Positions 10,901 to 24,646 are shown, numbered from the stretch's first letter. The stretch is DNA of 64,000 bases from Sinonovacula constricta (GCA_007844125.1 CM017569.1:11665686-11729685); one strand, 5' to 3'. Notes: generated by a model not told the origin, from the sequence alone. Program-made: numbers and translations.

Positions 10901-13900
10901 AGAACAAAAAATCGGGCCAATAAAAACCCAATAGTAATTTTGAGCAATAACTGACAGACACTCTGTGTATATGGTTTCATCCCATTGCACAGATATTATG
11001 TCTCCTATACAGGCTAGTATACCAGGGGTGGTAATTGTCACCTGAGGTTGATTTCTGTTTAGTCAAACCATATTGGTTTAAGTTTTCTTTGGAAAAAGTC
11101 CTATTTTGTTTACCAAAGGTTTGAATGGGCTCTACATTAACTTTTCAGCAAACTTGCCCTTCGGGCAAGTACTGAAAAAAAAATACTTGCCCGAACCAAA
11201 TTTGAACTTGCCCGAATAGTCATTTTCATATTTCTTTACTGAAAAAGCAAGATGGGGTTGTAAAATGGTGTTTTAATTACAATACACAACTCACTTTACA
11301 TTCTCATGTGTTTAATAAAGATTTCCTAACAAACAATAAATTTGGAGATACTGCAATAAACTTTTCATTTAAAACACCGTTTGCGTTTAAGTTCATACTT
11401 TTTCTTGGTCTCAATGGGTTTAGATGGATTTTCGGGCTCCTTTTCCTTAGATTTGTTCGAGGAAAATGTAAACCCAAACTTAAATAAATCTGACATGTTA
11501 CCTGTAAGTTTTAAAAGCAGATGACAATTTCATTGTCAAAAGCCGATTCTATAAAGTCGTAAAATTTAATCATTGATTATCCCCGGTTTGTCGTAAAGTT
11601 TCGAAGATGTAGATCCAGATTTACATTATTTGAATTATTTTCGAAATTAAAAAAAAATAAGACCCAATCATCGAAATTATTGTCATATATCTAGTTATAA
11701 AATTTTATGATACAAACATATATCTCTAATACATGTACGCAGGAGTTCAAACCGCGCTAGATGGTTATTACTTTCTGTGCAATCTAAAATTAGTAACGCC
11801 GTGGAAAAACCCAAACTGGGCATGCGCATGCGTGGGATCGAATGCGCAGAAACGTGATCGGAAAACAATTGATCGACAGATGAAATGAATGATTCAACAA
11901 ATGACACAAGATAAAGTCGAGACCATTCACAGTCAGGATCGGTCGTTTTTCTACTTGCCCGATCGGGCAACTAAAATAAATTTTAACTTGCCCAAAGCTA
12001 CTTTTTACTTGCCCCGGGCAATCGGACAACCGTTAATGTCGAGCCCTGTTAAAATACATTTAAATGTTTGATATCTATCTGAACGTTCACGAACACCCCT
12101 AGTTTGAACCCCAATGTGATTAACTTTACAGGGGATAAAAAATCTTGCACTAGCAGTAGGGATGTAGCGGAATACTGGTATATTGCGATACTCGGTAAAG
12201 TCAATACAGTACTGCGATACACAATAAACATACGCTTTTTTTTATACATTTACAAATTCGGTTGATGCCACCATTTTGTGCAAGTCAACGATACTTGTAT
12301 TAATGGAAAGAAATCGCCGATAACCAACTGAAAATGTAGTCCGATGTCAAATACATGTTAAGGGAGTTCATTCTAAACGGCTTGAAAAATTCTGCGTACT
12401 TGATTTGCATTTGTGGTATTCATTTAAACAAGAGTTTAAAACTTTTGACTTTTGATTTGACATTTTCATTTCTTGATTTAAGAATACAAATTTTGCATAG
12501 AAACCTAAATTTTATTGGCTTTAAAATTTACTGCAAGTAGTTACATTGTTATAGGATGGTTTGTTGCAGAATACTTAGAACATTACCCTTGGTTCGGCAA
12601 TGTAATTAAACACAACTGTTGCAAATAGTAAAAAGTATGGCTGAGCCGATTAATTTATAGAAATAAGAATATATGACAAAAGTCCAATGAGCATTGTAAC
12701 ATATACCAAAGTTTGAAAGGGCACAGGACAAATGTATTTACGTCCATGCCAAATGTAAAAGTAATAAAGTAATATGTTAATAGTCATTTAACATAAATAG
12801 AAAATCCAACAGTTACCGCCTAGGAACAGTCACTCTGCAAAAGCGATCGACTAGGGTGTCTAAACCAGTTTTAAAGAGCTCTAACCTTGCGCTTCCTAAG
12901 CAATGAAAAGAAAACTGATCTATTTGTAAAAAGAAATGTTTAAGCGATGACATTTTCTTTGAAAAATTATGAGAAAGAAGTGACATCATTAAAAAAAATG
13001 TCCAGATAGTATTAAGATGAGAGATTATTTCTTTTAGAAGACATACACCAAATTGTTGATTGCAAGTTAAATTAATTTTCTGAATCAAGAAAAAAATGAC
13101 CAAAGAAGTGTGAATTGAGGAACCAATCCAAAGTCCAATGGCCATGTATGGAAACGCATGTAACAATGCTTACAGGATGAATTAAATGATAGCAAAGAAT
13201 GCTAAATTAAATAACAGAAATGTGATAAATTCATGAGACGTCATCACTGGGTGAATCACACTACACTGTCTTGGTTTTTTTGCAGTTAATTGGCTGTTTG
13301 ATTGTTTTTACTTTGCTACCTTCTAGTCCTATTACTTTATTGTTTCTGAGTTTAACTGTTATAAAGCTTATAAAGTTACGTCATATTATACTCAGGCATT
13401 TGTTCTTTATTCTGCTCATTATAATTTGGTGAAAAGCTTCTTAAACTAGTTCAATCAAATACGGCAATATATTGTGGTACGTATTGCAATATGCTCTACA
13501 TGTATCGCAATATATCATGGTATGCTTCAACCATACAGCCCTAACTAGCAGGGATTGCTTACAGGTTACCCAAACAAATCAGGGTGATGGAAAAATGGGG
13601 ATTTTGTGCTGACCCTTAAAGTAACATGCAACCGTAAAATCTGGATGAATCTGCTGACCCTTAAAGTAACAAGTTATCATAAAATCTGGATGAATGTGCT
13701 GACCCTTAAAGTAACATGTAACCATAAAATCTGGATGAATGTGCTGACCCTTAAATTAACCTGTTATCATAAAATCTGGATGAATGGCTGACCCTTAATT
13801 TGGACTTAAATTAACCTGTTATCATAAAATCTGGATGAATGGCTGACCCTTAATTTGGACTTAAATTAACCTGTAACCACAACATCTCGATGAATGGCTG

Positions 13901-16900
13901 ACCCTTCTTAATTTGGACTTAAATTAATCTGTAACCATAAAATTTGATGAATGTGCTGACCCTGAAATAACCTGTTGGTGATATAAACTGGATGGATGTG
14001 CTAACCCCCGAAATAACCTGTTGGTGATATAAACTTGATGGATGTGCTAACCCTGAAATAACCTGTTGGTGATATAAACTGGATGGATGTGCTGACCCTG
14101 AAATAACCTGTTGGTGATATAAACTGGATGGATGTGCTGACCCTGAAATAACCTATTGGTGATATAAACTGGATGGATGTGCTGACCCAGAACAAAATCA
14201 CATATCATATCAGGTAAGATCAGAGAGCCCATACTAAGTTATATTCTAACATGAAAACATGACTAGACAAATTTCTAGAATTGAGTTGCAAAAAGTGAAG
14301 TTTATGGTGAGACAACTCAGCTGTCAGTGTGCTCCACATTTTTACGTGCAAGATACATTAAAAATGAACCTTAACACACACAGATAGTGATCAAAATTAG
14401 CGCTAGCAAGACAGCAAAAAAACTTGTAGATTTTCTCTCGGCTAGGAAAAATTCCCAATTTACTAGCCTGCTGGCTTTTAAGATCCAGATCATTGAACAA
14501 TCATTATAATTTCATTTACAATTTGTAAACAACTTTTTGAGCTGCTTATTTCAATTGGCAAGCTGCGCTTGTATCATAAACGTGTTATGCTCACTAAACC
14601 TAATATGTTACTGTGCAGGAACCAGACGGTATTCTGGTACATAATGCTTTTTACCAAATTAAAATCAGCTGGGCCACAGAACAGAATGGCAGAGAAAATG
14701 AAACTAAAATATGTTTCTGGTGCAAAACCCGGGAATGTTTCTGGTGCAAAATATTGGGAAATACCCTGAAGTTGGCGGGCGAATGATACTGAAATGGTGT
14801 CTCTATATTTATCTTAGACTTTTAGATTTATTTGTAAATTTTAACAGAATTTAATTTAGACTAGTGAATTTTCTTTTGGGCTAGTGAAAATTGCTTTCTT
14901 ACTAGCCCGACGTGCTTGTAAATTTCAATCCTAATTTCTATGACTGCATAGACAATTTGATACTTGAAAAAAGGGGTCACAACTTTGGTGAAACAACTTG
15001 TAAGATTACATGCCCTAATGAAATATAAACATTTGATCGTGAGCATGTGTTTGGTTTAAACTCAGTATCTTCATTAGTTTTTAAAGATGGATCTTAACAA
15101 AGAGATAAGCCAGTCCCAACAAGAGGGTCATGACAATAGCTTAACTTCCAGGAAAAGTGGAGTTTCTAAACCCAACTACATACTTTTATCATTCCTTTGG
15201 CTACTGTGCCTTCAGATGAAGTTTGAATGTGGATTGGTTGTTTAGGGTAGGAATGTTGCTGGACACAGGATAAAGCCTACACTGAGCTATATGTCTAGGG
15301 GAGTCTGAAGTGTTACAATAATATTTTATGCATCATGTCTTTTAATGCAAACACCATTATTATTGTAAAAGCTTTTAGTAATTGTGATTTAGTCTAAATC
15401 TTGTCAAGTGTGCTGTAAGTGTAGAGTGTAGTTTGGTGTGTATTTACCATTTTCCTCTTCATAAGGAACAGCTTGAACAGTGTATCAGCATCATAGTGGT
15501 GGTCCTTTGGAAGAGTTGTCTGATCTTTGCTATATTTGTTCAGTGTTGTCTTAGTAAGAGATGTGTGTTTCGAGGGTCTAAAGTGAGCATCAAAGTCAAT
15601 GTCTTCCTCTAGATCTATCCTGTAGATCTGCCGTTGCTTAGCTTTTGATTTCTGCATCAGTGTAGACTTTTGTAAGCCTGTAAAATAACAAGAACTGTCA
15701 GAAGAAAGGAAAGAAAAACTACACTATGTCAAAGCAGGATAGTCTTAGCTGTTATAAACCTTAACAAAAGTAAAACAGACACAGAAATTTCTAAGTAAAA
15801 AAAAAAGGAGGAAGGAAAATGTGCCAAAGTTTGGGGTTACATCTTTTGAAATAAGTTCTGCATTTGATAGTTAACAAGTAGTATAAGTTTGATGTTTCTT
15901 GCAAGGATAGGCCTTCACTTAAAGGTAACAGAAACAAGACACAGACACACCGTGCTTCTCTCAGAACACACTAACCTCAGCCACATAGAAAATAAACTCT
16001 CACTAACAAGATTTGAATAAGCTGACAGTATTTTTTTGTACATTTTTTATCCATTTATATTCCTTATTAACAATAAATTCTTAGGAATTTTAAAGTTTTA
16101 CATGTAATTTGTTTAGATTTTATTTCATTCAAATCATGTGAAACATTCTTGAATTAACACTAAAATTGGTGAACAGATTACTACACAAGCATGACCTCCA
16201 CTATGGTTATGAGCTTATCAAGACAGTGGAGGTTACTGTAACATAGCGAAATGCAACCAGTACAAGGAGTTTGGCTTCTTTTATACAACATTCCTACCTT
16301 TTGATAGGTTTCCTGACCTCCAGTGGTCAGGACCTGCCCAGGTCCGTAACAAGGCCTTGTTAAAGTAAGAATAGTCTGAAGGCTCTGTAGACAGCACCTG
16401 CATCAATGTCCCTGTTGTGCCTTTTCTGGAATATATCATCAGATTGTCATGGTTACCATCAGTTTGTACATGGCATACTTGGTAAAAAAATAACTACAGC
16501 TTGAGTTAAATTCCTAGACAGTATTTTTTTTATATATAAGTACGTTCTATTCCAAAAGTTTGTACCTGGGAGAAAATAGATAACTTTCTATTATATTTGC
16601 TCAGTGGTAGAGAGCTATAAGCTCAAGAATATGTACGGAGGCGAGTTCGTAACTGGCTTTCTTCTTGATTCCAAAGGAGGAATCCTAAAAGGTCATAGCT
16701 CACAGGTAAACTAGAAAAACCTCTACCCCACATAAAAGTTTTTGCCCTAACCAGGCCTGATACACATGCAAGGTCAGAGGGGTTAGGCAACACTAGGTAG
16801 GATGGCAACAGTCACTTGCTACTAATCATCTAATTGCCATTTAAGACAATAAGGAGCAATAGTTTCATGTAGAAATACTTTTCGTTTGGAGATTAGTACA

Positions 16901-19900
16901 CATCCTGGTATCATTCTGTTAAAAGGGGAATAACTCTCACTGATAGAGAATCTTTTGGGATCTGTATAAATACTATAATTATATGTAGGTTATTTCACCA
17001 TGGCAAACCCCATGTTTGTCTGGGTATTGATGTTATCAATACACATTTGACAAAACAATACGTACGCCATGTCACTGAGAACGTTCTGCACCAACTGGGC
17101 TGCCTTGCCATCCCCGACACACTTGTCTATCGTCTCTTCATCATCATCATCATAGTTTGTGTCAGCTACATCTATAGGTGTAGATATATTGAATTAATAA
17201 AAATTAGCGTAACTGTAACATGCTACATTAGCATCATTATATCTCATGATTTTCCCATGTTAAACTCACATGAAACCGATGCCAATCCTTACTATTACCC
17301 TACATATTACATTTTACATATGCGTGGGTCTAAAAATAGATTTCAGAGAATAAAACATAGCTGTGTCAGTGAGTGCTTATTGCAATGTGTTGAAATCTGT
17401 GACCTTAATCTTTGCTTTCTTTTCAAATAACATATTTAGCACAACAGAAATGGTTGCATTTTAGTATGACATTTTGTAAAAACATCAATTATGATTAGGA
17501 CAAAAGTTGAAAAATGTAACATAAACAAAACAAATTTTCTTCTTTTTTTTATTTTGTTTGATATAACAAAATCAGTACCAGATTCCAGTGAAGGTAATAG
17601 CAAGCCAAGGAATAATCATAATCAAAGTTATTTTACCTTAGATGAACCTTTTTAAAACTTTCATACAGCTGTTGCAATATCTATTCTATGAGTATTTAAT
17701 TGCATAGTTGGCATTATCTTTCTGTAATGATTAATCACTTTAGTGACACTTTTTATTTGTATTGCATGTGTCAAGTTAATTTTGATGTGTAAACAACTAC
17801 TAACCACTTGATGGTTCACATGTCAAATCATTTTCAGATATTGTCAATACTACCATTACAACATAGTAATTGATATGCTAGTGAGAATAATGACAGTCTT
17901 AAGCCAATATTTACAAAAGTGACTTTTTTATTGCATTAGTATAAATGAATCAATACATATAGATATCATTTATTTTAAAAAAACACACACACACCAAAAA
18001 AAACTTTCTCTTTACAAATATCTAGGAGACTAGTTTTTATTTTTAATTTTTACTTAATTTTATTGTGCTAAGAACGCCCATTGGTTACCTTTTTATGTTT
18101 TCCTTAATAATTTTTAAAGTCATTAATGTATTTTGTCACAGTGCTATTCACATGTATTGCTGTTAACATCGAGGAGGAAATAATGCTACAATCATACCAT
18201 CCATGAGGTTATCCATGTCATCGCCTGCACCCATGACTGACATATTGTCCTGGGTGTCAGGGATGGGTTCTGGCTCAGCCTCCATGTCAAACCGGTGGTC
18301 CAGCTGGGATGATGACAACCCTGGCATGGAGCTCTTAGAGCAAATAGAACAGTTACAAGTCAGTCAGGTCACAATAAAATTCCTTAATTGGAGAAGCAAA
18401 TGATGACATGTCTGTGCTTGTTCATACAGTCAATACCATTTACAGGTAAAGCAAGTATTATAGATAACACACATTAATGAAAAATTAGCACAACTTTGTT
18501 CTATGCCTTAAAAGATATGTGTATGCATAATAATTTACAAAATAATTAAAAAGACACATGTTTCCTTCCTACTCTGGTAGTAATCATACAGAAATTATTG
18601 TCAAAGTGAACAAGTATGAAGAAAAAAAGTTGACCATCTGTGCCCATTTGAACACACAACTACCAGTACCCACAACTACCAGTTTTAAAACATTTAAACC
18701 TTTTTGAATACTCTTTTAATTAGAAGTGCATCATTTCATTTGCTCTACCTTAAAAACACACAGAATTTATCAACTCTTGCACAGAGTTGCAGGGAATAAA
18801 AAAAGGTAACAAGTGTTACTAGTAAAGAATTTATTGATAAGCATATTGAAGAAATAACAGCTCTCTTTCTTTTGTTTATACAGCCAATTTTCTTATTTTT
18901 ATTTGTTCAAATATTTGTGTGTGTTGTTTCTCAGATATATGGCAGGGACCAATTATGATTATTATAGCGGCATCTAGCTGTTCTAGTGGAGGACGACCCC
19001 AGACAAATGTCTGAATAGAACCACCAGTGCACCACAGGTCAGCTGGAAGACCTTATCACAGTCATTTGCCCTGAACGGAACCTAACTCATGCGGTGGTAG
19101 GCTAAGCATTTAGAGAAGTTACAAAGTGGCGACTCTACCACGAAATCTTAGATTAAATGCAATGAATTACTGAATATCAAACCAAAAATTCCATCCAATT
19201 AATAGAAGAAATAACAATTATGCAGAATATCTACTCATTTAGTTTTAAAGCATGAGCTGTGCAAAACAAATAATAAAAAGAAGTCGGTATTTTTATTTAT
19301 TTCCAAAAACCTAAGAGGTCAGTATTAATGTGCCTACCTGTTCTGTTGCATCCCAGTTTGTAAAACGAAATGTGCAAAATGCAGGGCATACTTTTATATC
19401 TGGTAACCTGATTCTTTGAAATGATTCTGAAAAGAATAAAGGAAATAAAATATCTTGTATAAAAGTGTCTTGGTTTCCTAAAAATACAGGATATAAAACT
19501 GTAGCAGTAGTTAATAATTAAGGCAGAAACTTAGAAATAAAAGAAATAAAACTAATATATATTTGTAAGTTATCAACAATTTATTTTTATTTTTCACTTT
19601 GTATTCAGGACAAATAATTAGAACTTATTATGTGTAAAAAGTTGCCATTCACAAGTTTGGTTGAGGTTTACTGTAACATTGACAAACCAACATTCTTAAT
19701 GTAAGAGACTGTTACTGACGCAAAGTTGTAAGAAATTACCTTTAAACGCTGTCAAATCTACATTTTCTTTCCGCTCTTCTATGCGTGAGGTGTCCAGATC
19801 GTCTGTGGTCTCTATAACAGTATTTGCATCCAACACTAGCTGTTGACTGTTATCAAACGATCTAAGGTTGTTTAACAGTAACCCACTGCTGCCTCCCTCA

Positions 19901-22900
19901 TCAAAGGCTGCTGACATCACTTTGAACATCGGATCAACCTTTCAGAAAAGTTCATATCAAGTAATTACAATTTGATTGGTATAACACATCCATCATTTTG
20001 ATCATCATGAAATTTGGTTATATTACATGAACATTTTCACAGATCTGAAATAAATAATTGGATACGACTGCTGCACGAATGGTCAGATAAAAGACCATCA
20101 TACAAAATATGTGACACATCTAAAACAATTCTTTAAACTTAAATTCTTTCATTTAAACCTGAATTTGTCTGAGTGTAAATATATAGAGTTAACAGAATAT
20201 TAACTATTGTTTTATTTGAAGAGAAAAAAGCTATCTTTAGAGCAGTCATAAATATCTATGTATCGTGGATATGTTATTGTTGATCAACATCAATACACAC
20301 TTTAGAAAATGTATATTTTTGTTATTTTCCAGATTTCCAAACATATAATATAAAAATTTAATTTGTATGTAGTCCATTGTTTAATGTCTTGTCTTGTTTA
20401 GGTTTTCTTTTAATAGCAGACAGTTTGCTGAATAAGCCAATAAAGCCATGCAGTTCACACTATATACATGTATTTATGTGTACTGTTTTAAACAATTATT
20501 GCACTGGTTTAACTCAAGTAATAAAAAACAACACTTTTTACTTCTGGATAGAAATTTGTTCAAGAGTTATAAAAAAGCTTACTGTTTATATAACCTTGAT
20601 ATTAGTGATAAATATTCATGCAGTAAATGGTGTTGGTTTTATTTGGTTAACTTTACCAACTTTACATATTTCTTGAATGGATTGAAACTTTTTTCAAGAG
20701 ATTACTTTGTTCAAAAGCCTTAGTTAAAAAAGACTTGTATTGGTGAAAAATAAACAGGAGTAAACTGAACAAGGTCATCTGATATATAAAGAATAAAAAA
20801 GATTAAAAGAACTACAACAAAAAGGTACAAAGATATAGTTGGAAACACCAGATTTAAAGTAAAAGTATACTGATACATATTTATCAATATATTGTCGATA
20901 ATTGTCACTCGATACAACAATGCCTTCGATATGCAAAAAGTAGACTCAATGACAGCCCTAGTTGTCTTGGAAATTGATGAAAATGGCCTCAATAAATCTA
21001 AATGGATTGTTTAAATCTACTTTGAGCCCTGACAGATGAGTATTTCAACAGGTAATTTGTATCACTGCTTCTCACCTCAAATTCCAGGTCAAACTTGCTG
21101 ACATTTATGTTCTTCAGATTGGTTTCTATGGTTTTGCTTTTTCTTGTCTAGAGAAAAAACATATAAGGGTATGTAGTATGCAGAAATAAACAATGACATA
21201 AATAAACATGTTAAAATTAATATTACAAGAGTCTTTAAGGGTATGTTTTCTAGGACATCAAATTAATAATATATAAATCCTAAATAATTAACTGTACAGT
21301 TGCCTAGAGTTGTTTATTAATTAAAATGCAGTACCAAATAATTCAGTTTGATTAATAATATTAATATTCAGTGATATTTTAAATATAACAAGATCTTATG
21401 TTTAATGATTAAAAATAAGAAAACCATTATATTGTTTATGCATTGCTTTAGAGTACAATAACATGATGATGTCATTTTTGTATTTTCAGTTTGATAATAA
21501 ACATCATAATAATTATGTTTTTCCTACTTTTTTCTTTTTCTTTTGTTTATCCTCTGCACCCTCTCCTTCTCCCTCTCCACCATCGTCTGCTTGCTCAGCA
21601 TCATCATCTATCAACAAAATTAAACCAATCAAAATCTAGAAGCAACTATCTAACACTTAACCAGCATTCTTTAAAGGTGGTAAGACATATTAACCAAACA
21701 CTTTTTTCTCAAATAACCAAGTAAGTCACTGTTACAAGAAATGGTCCTGCAAAAGGCTTTTCTTTGATGCTCTCAATCGATGCAAACAGTCACGCATTTA
21801 TCCACACTTGCCATTTTTAACAGGTATTTCCTATCTGAGCTAAGCTTAAGAGTAAGCTGTTTTTAAACTACAAAAGCCACACGACCACTTACTTTTGAGA
21901 TCACATTATATTGTTATCCAGGTAATCCGCACTGACATTAATATCTATTTTTAGCAGAGGCCACCATCGTGATTTCAATAGATTTGGAAAGAATGAATAT
22001 TGAGTGATTTTTTTCTCGATTAGTACTGTCTACAAAATATACACTCATTCACTATAAATATCATGTAACAAGACTTGGAATTACAATGTACAAGAGAGAG
22101 TCTTGGTCGTCCCCATTTAACAATGGAAATTTGGACACTGATTTTGGAATGTGCATACACATTTTATGTCATCCTTGTGGTCTCTGTCAGGCAACTCAGA
22201 AGAAACATCCCACTTGTACAACAACGAAATTTCATTATGGGATTTCTGCAACCCTGCCAAGGTCCTTTCCGACTTAGAATACCCCAGACTTTATTAGGCT
22301 TTCAGTGCTAAGAACCATCAGTATGCCAACAGTACTTTAAAAGACCCCAAACTGCTCATCAACTTATTCTGGAAATTATCAGCACATCACTATTGGCTCA
22401 CACATAGTGATATAGATAGACCAAAACTGCTTACCATCTGCCTGTTTCTGTTTGTCTGCACTGCGACCCAGACCACTGAGAACCTTGTATGTCTCGGCAT
22501 GGATGGCATCCACACGACCTGCATATATCTTGGCACTGGCATCAAGTGTGGTACTGGCCACCTGTCAATAAAAGGTTATGGTTCTAAGGTTTATAGTAAT
22601 GTGCAATAGTGTATCTTGCTCAAGTTAAACATTATAGTGTTACATTTCAACATCAAAATTAAATCAGGTACCCGTACATGTGGAAAAAAACAACAAAGAA
22701 ATGATTGCAAAAAAAAATTGGTCTGCACTGCAATGTCAAAGATAAATTATTGTTTTGCCTATTTCATTATAACAAACTTACATGCCACATGATACCAAGT
22801 TAAAAAGGATCAAGGATTTATTAAAAACATATACAAACATTTAACATGCTGTTACAACAAACTCACCTGAAAGTTTTCTAATTCTTTTTTTATCAACAAT

Positions 22901-24646
22901 TCTGACATGAAATCAATCAGATGCAATCCAAATGCATTCTTTGCATTGATTTTCTGAAAAAGAAAAAAAACACTTACAAATATACATATAAACAATATGA
23001 ACTGCAACAAATAAAATGTGAATAATTATGGATACATTGGAATATTTGAATGCCCGTAGTAGATATAACATTTTGTAAGTTTGTGACACAATTAATTTAT
23101 ATACAATCAAGATTTGTGATTCAATGTCCATTACATCTTGCTAGAGATCTTTACAGACACTTGCCTGTGACAGAGTGGTGGTGTCAACTGGCATAATTGC
23201 TTGCAGTTGCACAATAGATAGAAAATGCACAGTGACAAGGATAGCTGTAAAAACACCCACTACATTAGTAAGTGTTTAAAACTCTTGCCATTTATTATAT
23301 TTACCTAATGTAATAGTTTATATTAAAAATAATAATTCTGTCCCAATATTGCTGTGAAGCTTACATTTTCTGCTGATAGTTTGATGCAGCTTGTGTAGTG
23401 ATCCGTCAACTGGGCAGCAGTAAGTCCACTCAGTGGAAGAGATTTTCTCCTAGCGAGGTACATACAAATACATCGTGAAGATACAAAATGATAACAAGCT
23501 AAAGTAAAGATCTTTAAAAGTGGTACAACAGCAATACTGAAATATTGATGAAAAATTGCAAGGTTTTACTTCCTCAGAAAATAATGCCCTAGAAAGACAT
23601 GTGAAATGCATATAAATAACAGATGTATAAACACTAAACCTATATGTTGAGTAGCCTTTTTTTTCTTCAATACATTTACACAATAGAGCAAAGACAACAA
23701 TAACATGCAATCATTCATCATGTCTACTTTTATATAACTGAATGCAAAAATGAGCAAACCTTTGCAGGATGCATGAAAAAAAATAAATTACTTTAATAAT
23801 TTTACCCCATTTTGAAATACATTTTAGTATAACAAAAATCTTAAAAGCTAACTCAACAACATTTATTACCGAACATGAAAACAAAAGCATCATGCTATTA
23901 AGTTAAGTATTTATTAGGATTTAATGATCTAGATGTGCTGATAGCCACCCATGTAAAAGAATCTTCAGTAAATATAGTCTTAAATTAAGTAACATTGGAC
24001 ATTTCACATGGAATCTCTGAGGCATAAAATGTTCACAACTCCACTACCTGCTAGGAATGAATCGTTAAAGTTCTGGCAAATAGTGAAAATCCTTAATCTA
24101 TATGCACTATTTGTTGCCAAGTATCTAGTAGCAACAGGTCTTATAACCTTATACCTATGTATGGAATAGCACAAAAATAAGCTTTTGTACTGCTCTTTAA
24201 TAAATGTACCATGATAAGTATGACACTATAAAACAAACAATTTTGGTACCTTTCTGCGGGGGAGCTGGGACTGCTAGTGAGATTACGGCGCTGGAGGTCC
24301 ATGACACGAGACCTGCGACGGGCCTTTCTCTCCAGTTCATCATCTTGTTGCTCCATGAGGAAAGTTGAAGGACTATTCGTACCTTTAATTATTTATGAAT
24401 GAAGTTCAAGCTGATAGTTTACGCTCAAGACTTCATAAAGAAACAATTTAATAACTGGAGGGTGAAGTCATTCATTCTGCAACTTTCATTTATAAATTTT
24501 ACTGCAATTTTACAGACACTGTCACATTACTTACTTTGTGTTCTTGGTGGAGGTGTAACATACGGTGAGGCACCTTTAGTTCGTTGAGGTATGTTCGGTG
24601 TGCTTATAATGGGAGATAGGACCTCCCGTTGGCGCCGGGATGACAT
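7970..24646 (-). CDS. NCAPH: Condensin complex subunit 2 (kleisin CAP-H / Barren)
   Basis: Encodes the kleisin subunit of condensin I, which bridges the SMC2 neck and the SMC4 head and recruits the HEAT subunits CAP-D2 and CAP-G for mitotic chromosome compaction. Eighteen coding exons with matching phases give 2208 bp, about 735 aa, close to the vertebrate length of about 740. Visible family motifs, in order: a basic [25 protein letters not shown] and [16 protein letters not shown] (N-terminal SMC2-neck helices); [20 protein letters not shown]; an acidic [15 protein letters not shown] linker; [20 protein letters not shown]...[48 protein letters not shown]; and the C-terminal winged-helix end [18 protein letters not shown]. 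The ATG at 24646-24644 lies in [13 protein letters not shown]; the stop TGA is at 7972-7970. No damaged exon was seen. The main uncertainty is the 5' end of exon 2. Confidence 0.95.
11125..12048. mobile_element. TIR element with CAGGGCTCGACATTAAC-type ends (hAT-like MITE)
   Basis: Left end 11125 begins ATGGGCTCTACATTAAC; the reverse complement of the right end (12048) reads CAGGGCTCGACATTAAC, and inside both ends there are repeated TTGCCCG/CGGGCAAGT words. The 924-bp interior has only short minus-strand frames. CAGGG starts suggest the hAT superfamily, but no 8-bp target duplication survives at these edges. It lies in NCAPH intron 13. The GGGCAAGT-rich ends also form local hairpins such as CTTGCCCTTCGGGCAAG at 11154-11170. 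Confidence 0.6.
12157..13543. mobile_element. Non-autonomous hAT element with perfect 8-bp TSD
   Basis: Bounded by ACTAGCAG at 12149-12156 and again at 13544-13551, a perfect 8-bp target-site duplication. The left TIR starts TAGGGATGTAGCGG and the right TIR, reverse-complemented, starts TAGGGCTGTATGG; both continue into a shared ATATTGCGATAC block. The 1387-bp element has no transposase frame. A related copy lies at about 26168-27093. It lies in NCAPH intron 13 and contains a solo copy of another family's TIR at about 12795-12895. Confidence 0.85.
12795..12895 (+). repeat. Solo TIR-like relic of the 62.2-kb long-TIR family
   Basis: The run CAGTTACCGCCTAGGAACAG, then TCTGCAAAAG..GACTAGGGTGTCTAAACC, matches with mismatches the left terminal repeat of the element at 62190-62985. 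Only one arm is present, nested in the hAT element at 12157-13543. Confidence 0.6.
13605..14190 (+). repeat. Minisatellite, ~13 units of 44-57 bp
   Basis: Units begin CTGACCCTTAAA or CTGACCCTGAAATAACC and end in ..CTGGATG(A/G)AT. The first block (13606-13950) carries ACC..AAAATCTGGATGAAT and three units with an extra AATTTGGACTT insert. The second block (13954-14190) carries the GTTGGTGATATAAACTGG version with a 45-bp period. These are two subfamilies of one array within NCAPH intron 13. The short ORFs across it are a product of the repeat. Confidence 0.9.
14395..14935. mobile_element. Possible TIR element with GCTAGT/ACTAGC-rich ends
   Basis: The left side (AGCGCTAGCAAGACAGC, then CGGCTAGG and ACTAGCC) and the right side (CTAGTGAAAA, ACTAGCCCGACGTGCTTGT) show loosely inverted CTAG-containing blocks about 500 bp apart in NCAPH intron 13. 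The inverted match is imperfect and no target duplication was found. It could be an old non-autonomous transposon or chance. Confidence 0.3.
16194..16233. other. Small intronic hairpin
   Basis: ACCTCCACT at 16194-16202 pairs perfectly with AGTGGAGGT at 16225-16233, giving a 9-bp stem and 22-base loop in the NCAPH intron just 3' of exon 12. No known role. Confidence 0.3.
18945..19150 (+). repeat. Dispersed repeat, copy 1 (second copy 42580-42790)
   Basis: ACCAATTATGATTATTA..., then GAC(A)AATGT..ATAGAACCA, and AGAGAAGTTACAA...TACCA, align in order with 42580-42790. The tail resembles the degraded tRNA-like or splice-like consensus blocks of dispersed bivalve repeats. It lies in an NCAPH intron. 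Confidence 0.6.
22080..22330 (+). other. Unassigned sequence island in NCAPH intron 5
   Basis: This patch is less AT-rich than its surroundings and has overlapping open frames of 63 and 78 codons, but neither has a recognisable domain or flanking splice logic. It is probably a repeat insertion; no terminal repeats were found. Confidence 0.25.

Larger units (their letters stand above)
7970..24646 (-). other. NCAPH: NCAPH exon map
   Basis: Coding exons read from splice sites and phase (minus strand, 1 to 18): 24535-24646; 24250-24343; 23365-23449; 22867-22953; 22435-22561; 21528-21607; 21076-21147; 19740-19938; 19338-19426; 18198-18333; 17066-17171; 16298-16425; 15448-15677; 10264-10368; 9730-9909; 9137-9247; 8446-8655; 7970-8026. 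All introns are GT-AG and phases join without a frameshift. For exon 2 an alternative start at 24372, with a donor 4 bp further into intron 1, also keeps frame and adds 11 residues. Intron 13 (10369-15447) is the largest at 5.1 kb and holds most of the transposon insertions. Intron 7 (19939-21075) and the other introns are AT-rich with little recognisable content. Confidence 0.85.

Noticed and set aside
11790..12029. Minus-strand 79-codon ORF with GQVK repeats
   Set aside because: It is the translation of the TTGCCCG/CGGGCAAG terminal blocks of the TIR element at 11125-12048.
13606..14232. Several 61-66-codon ORFs on both strands
   Set aside because: Periodic translations of the minisatellite.
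20377..20992. Overlapping ORFs of 90-99 codons in an NCAPH intron
   Set aside because: Phe/Ile/Leu/Tyr-rich noise of AT-rich DNA; no motif and no splice support.
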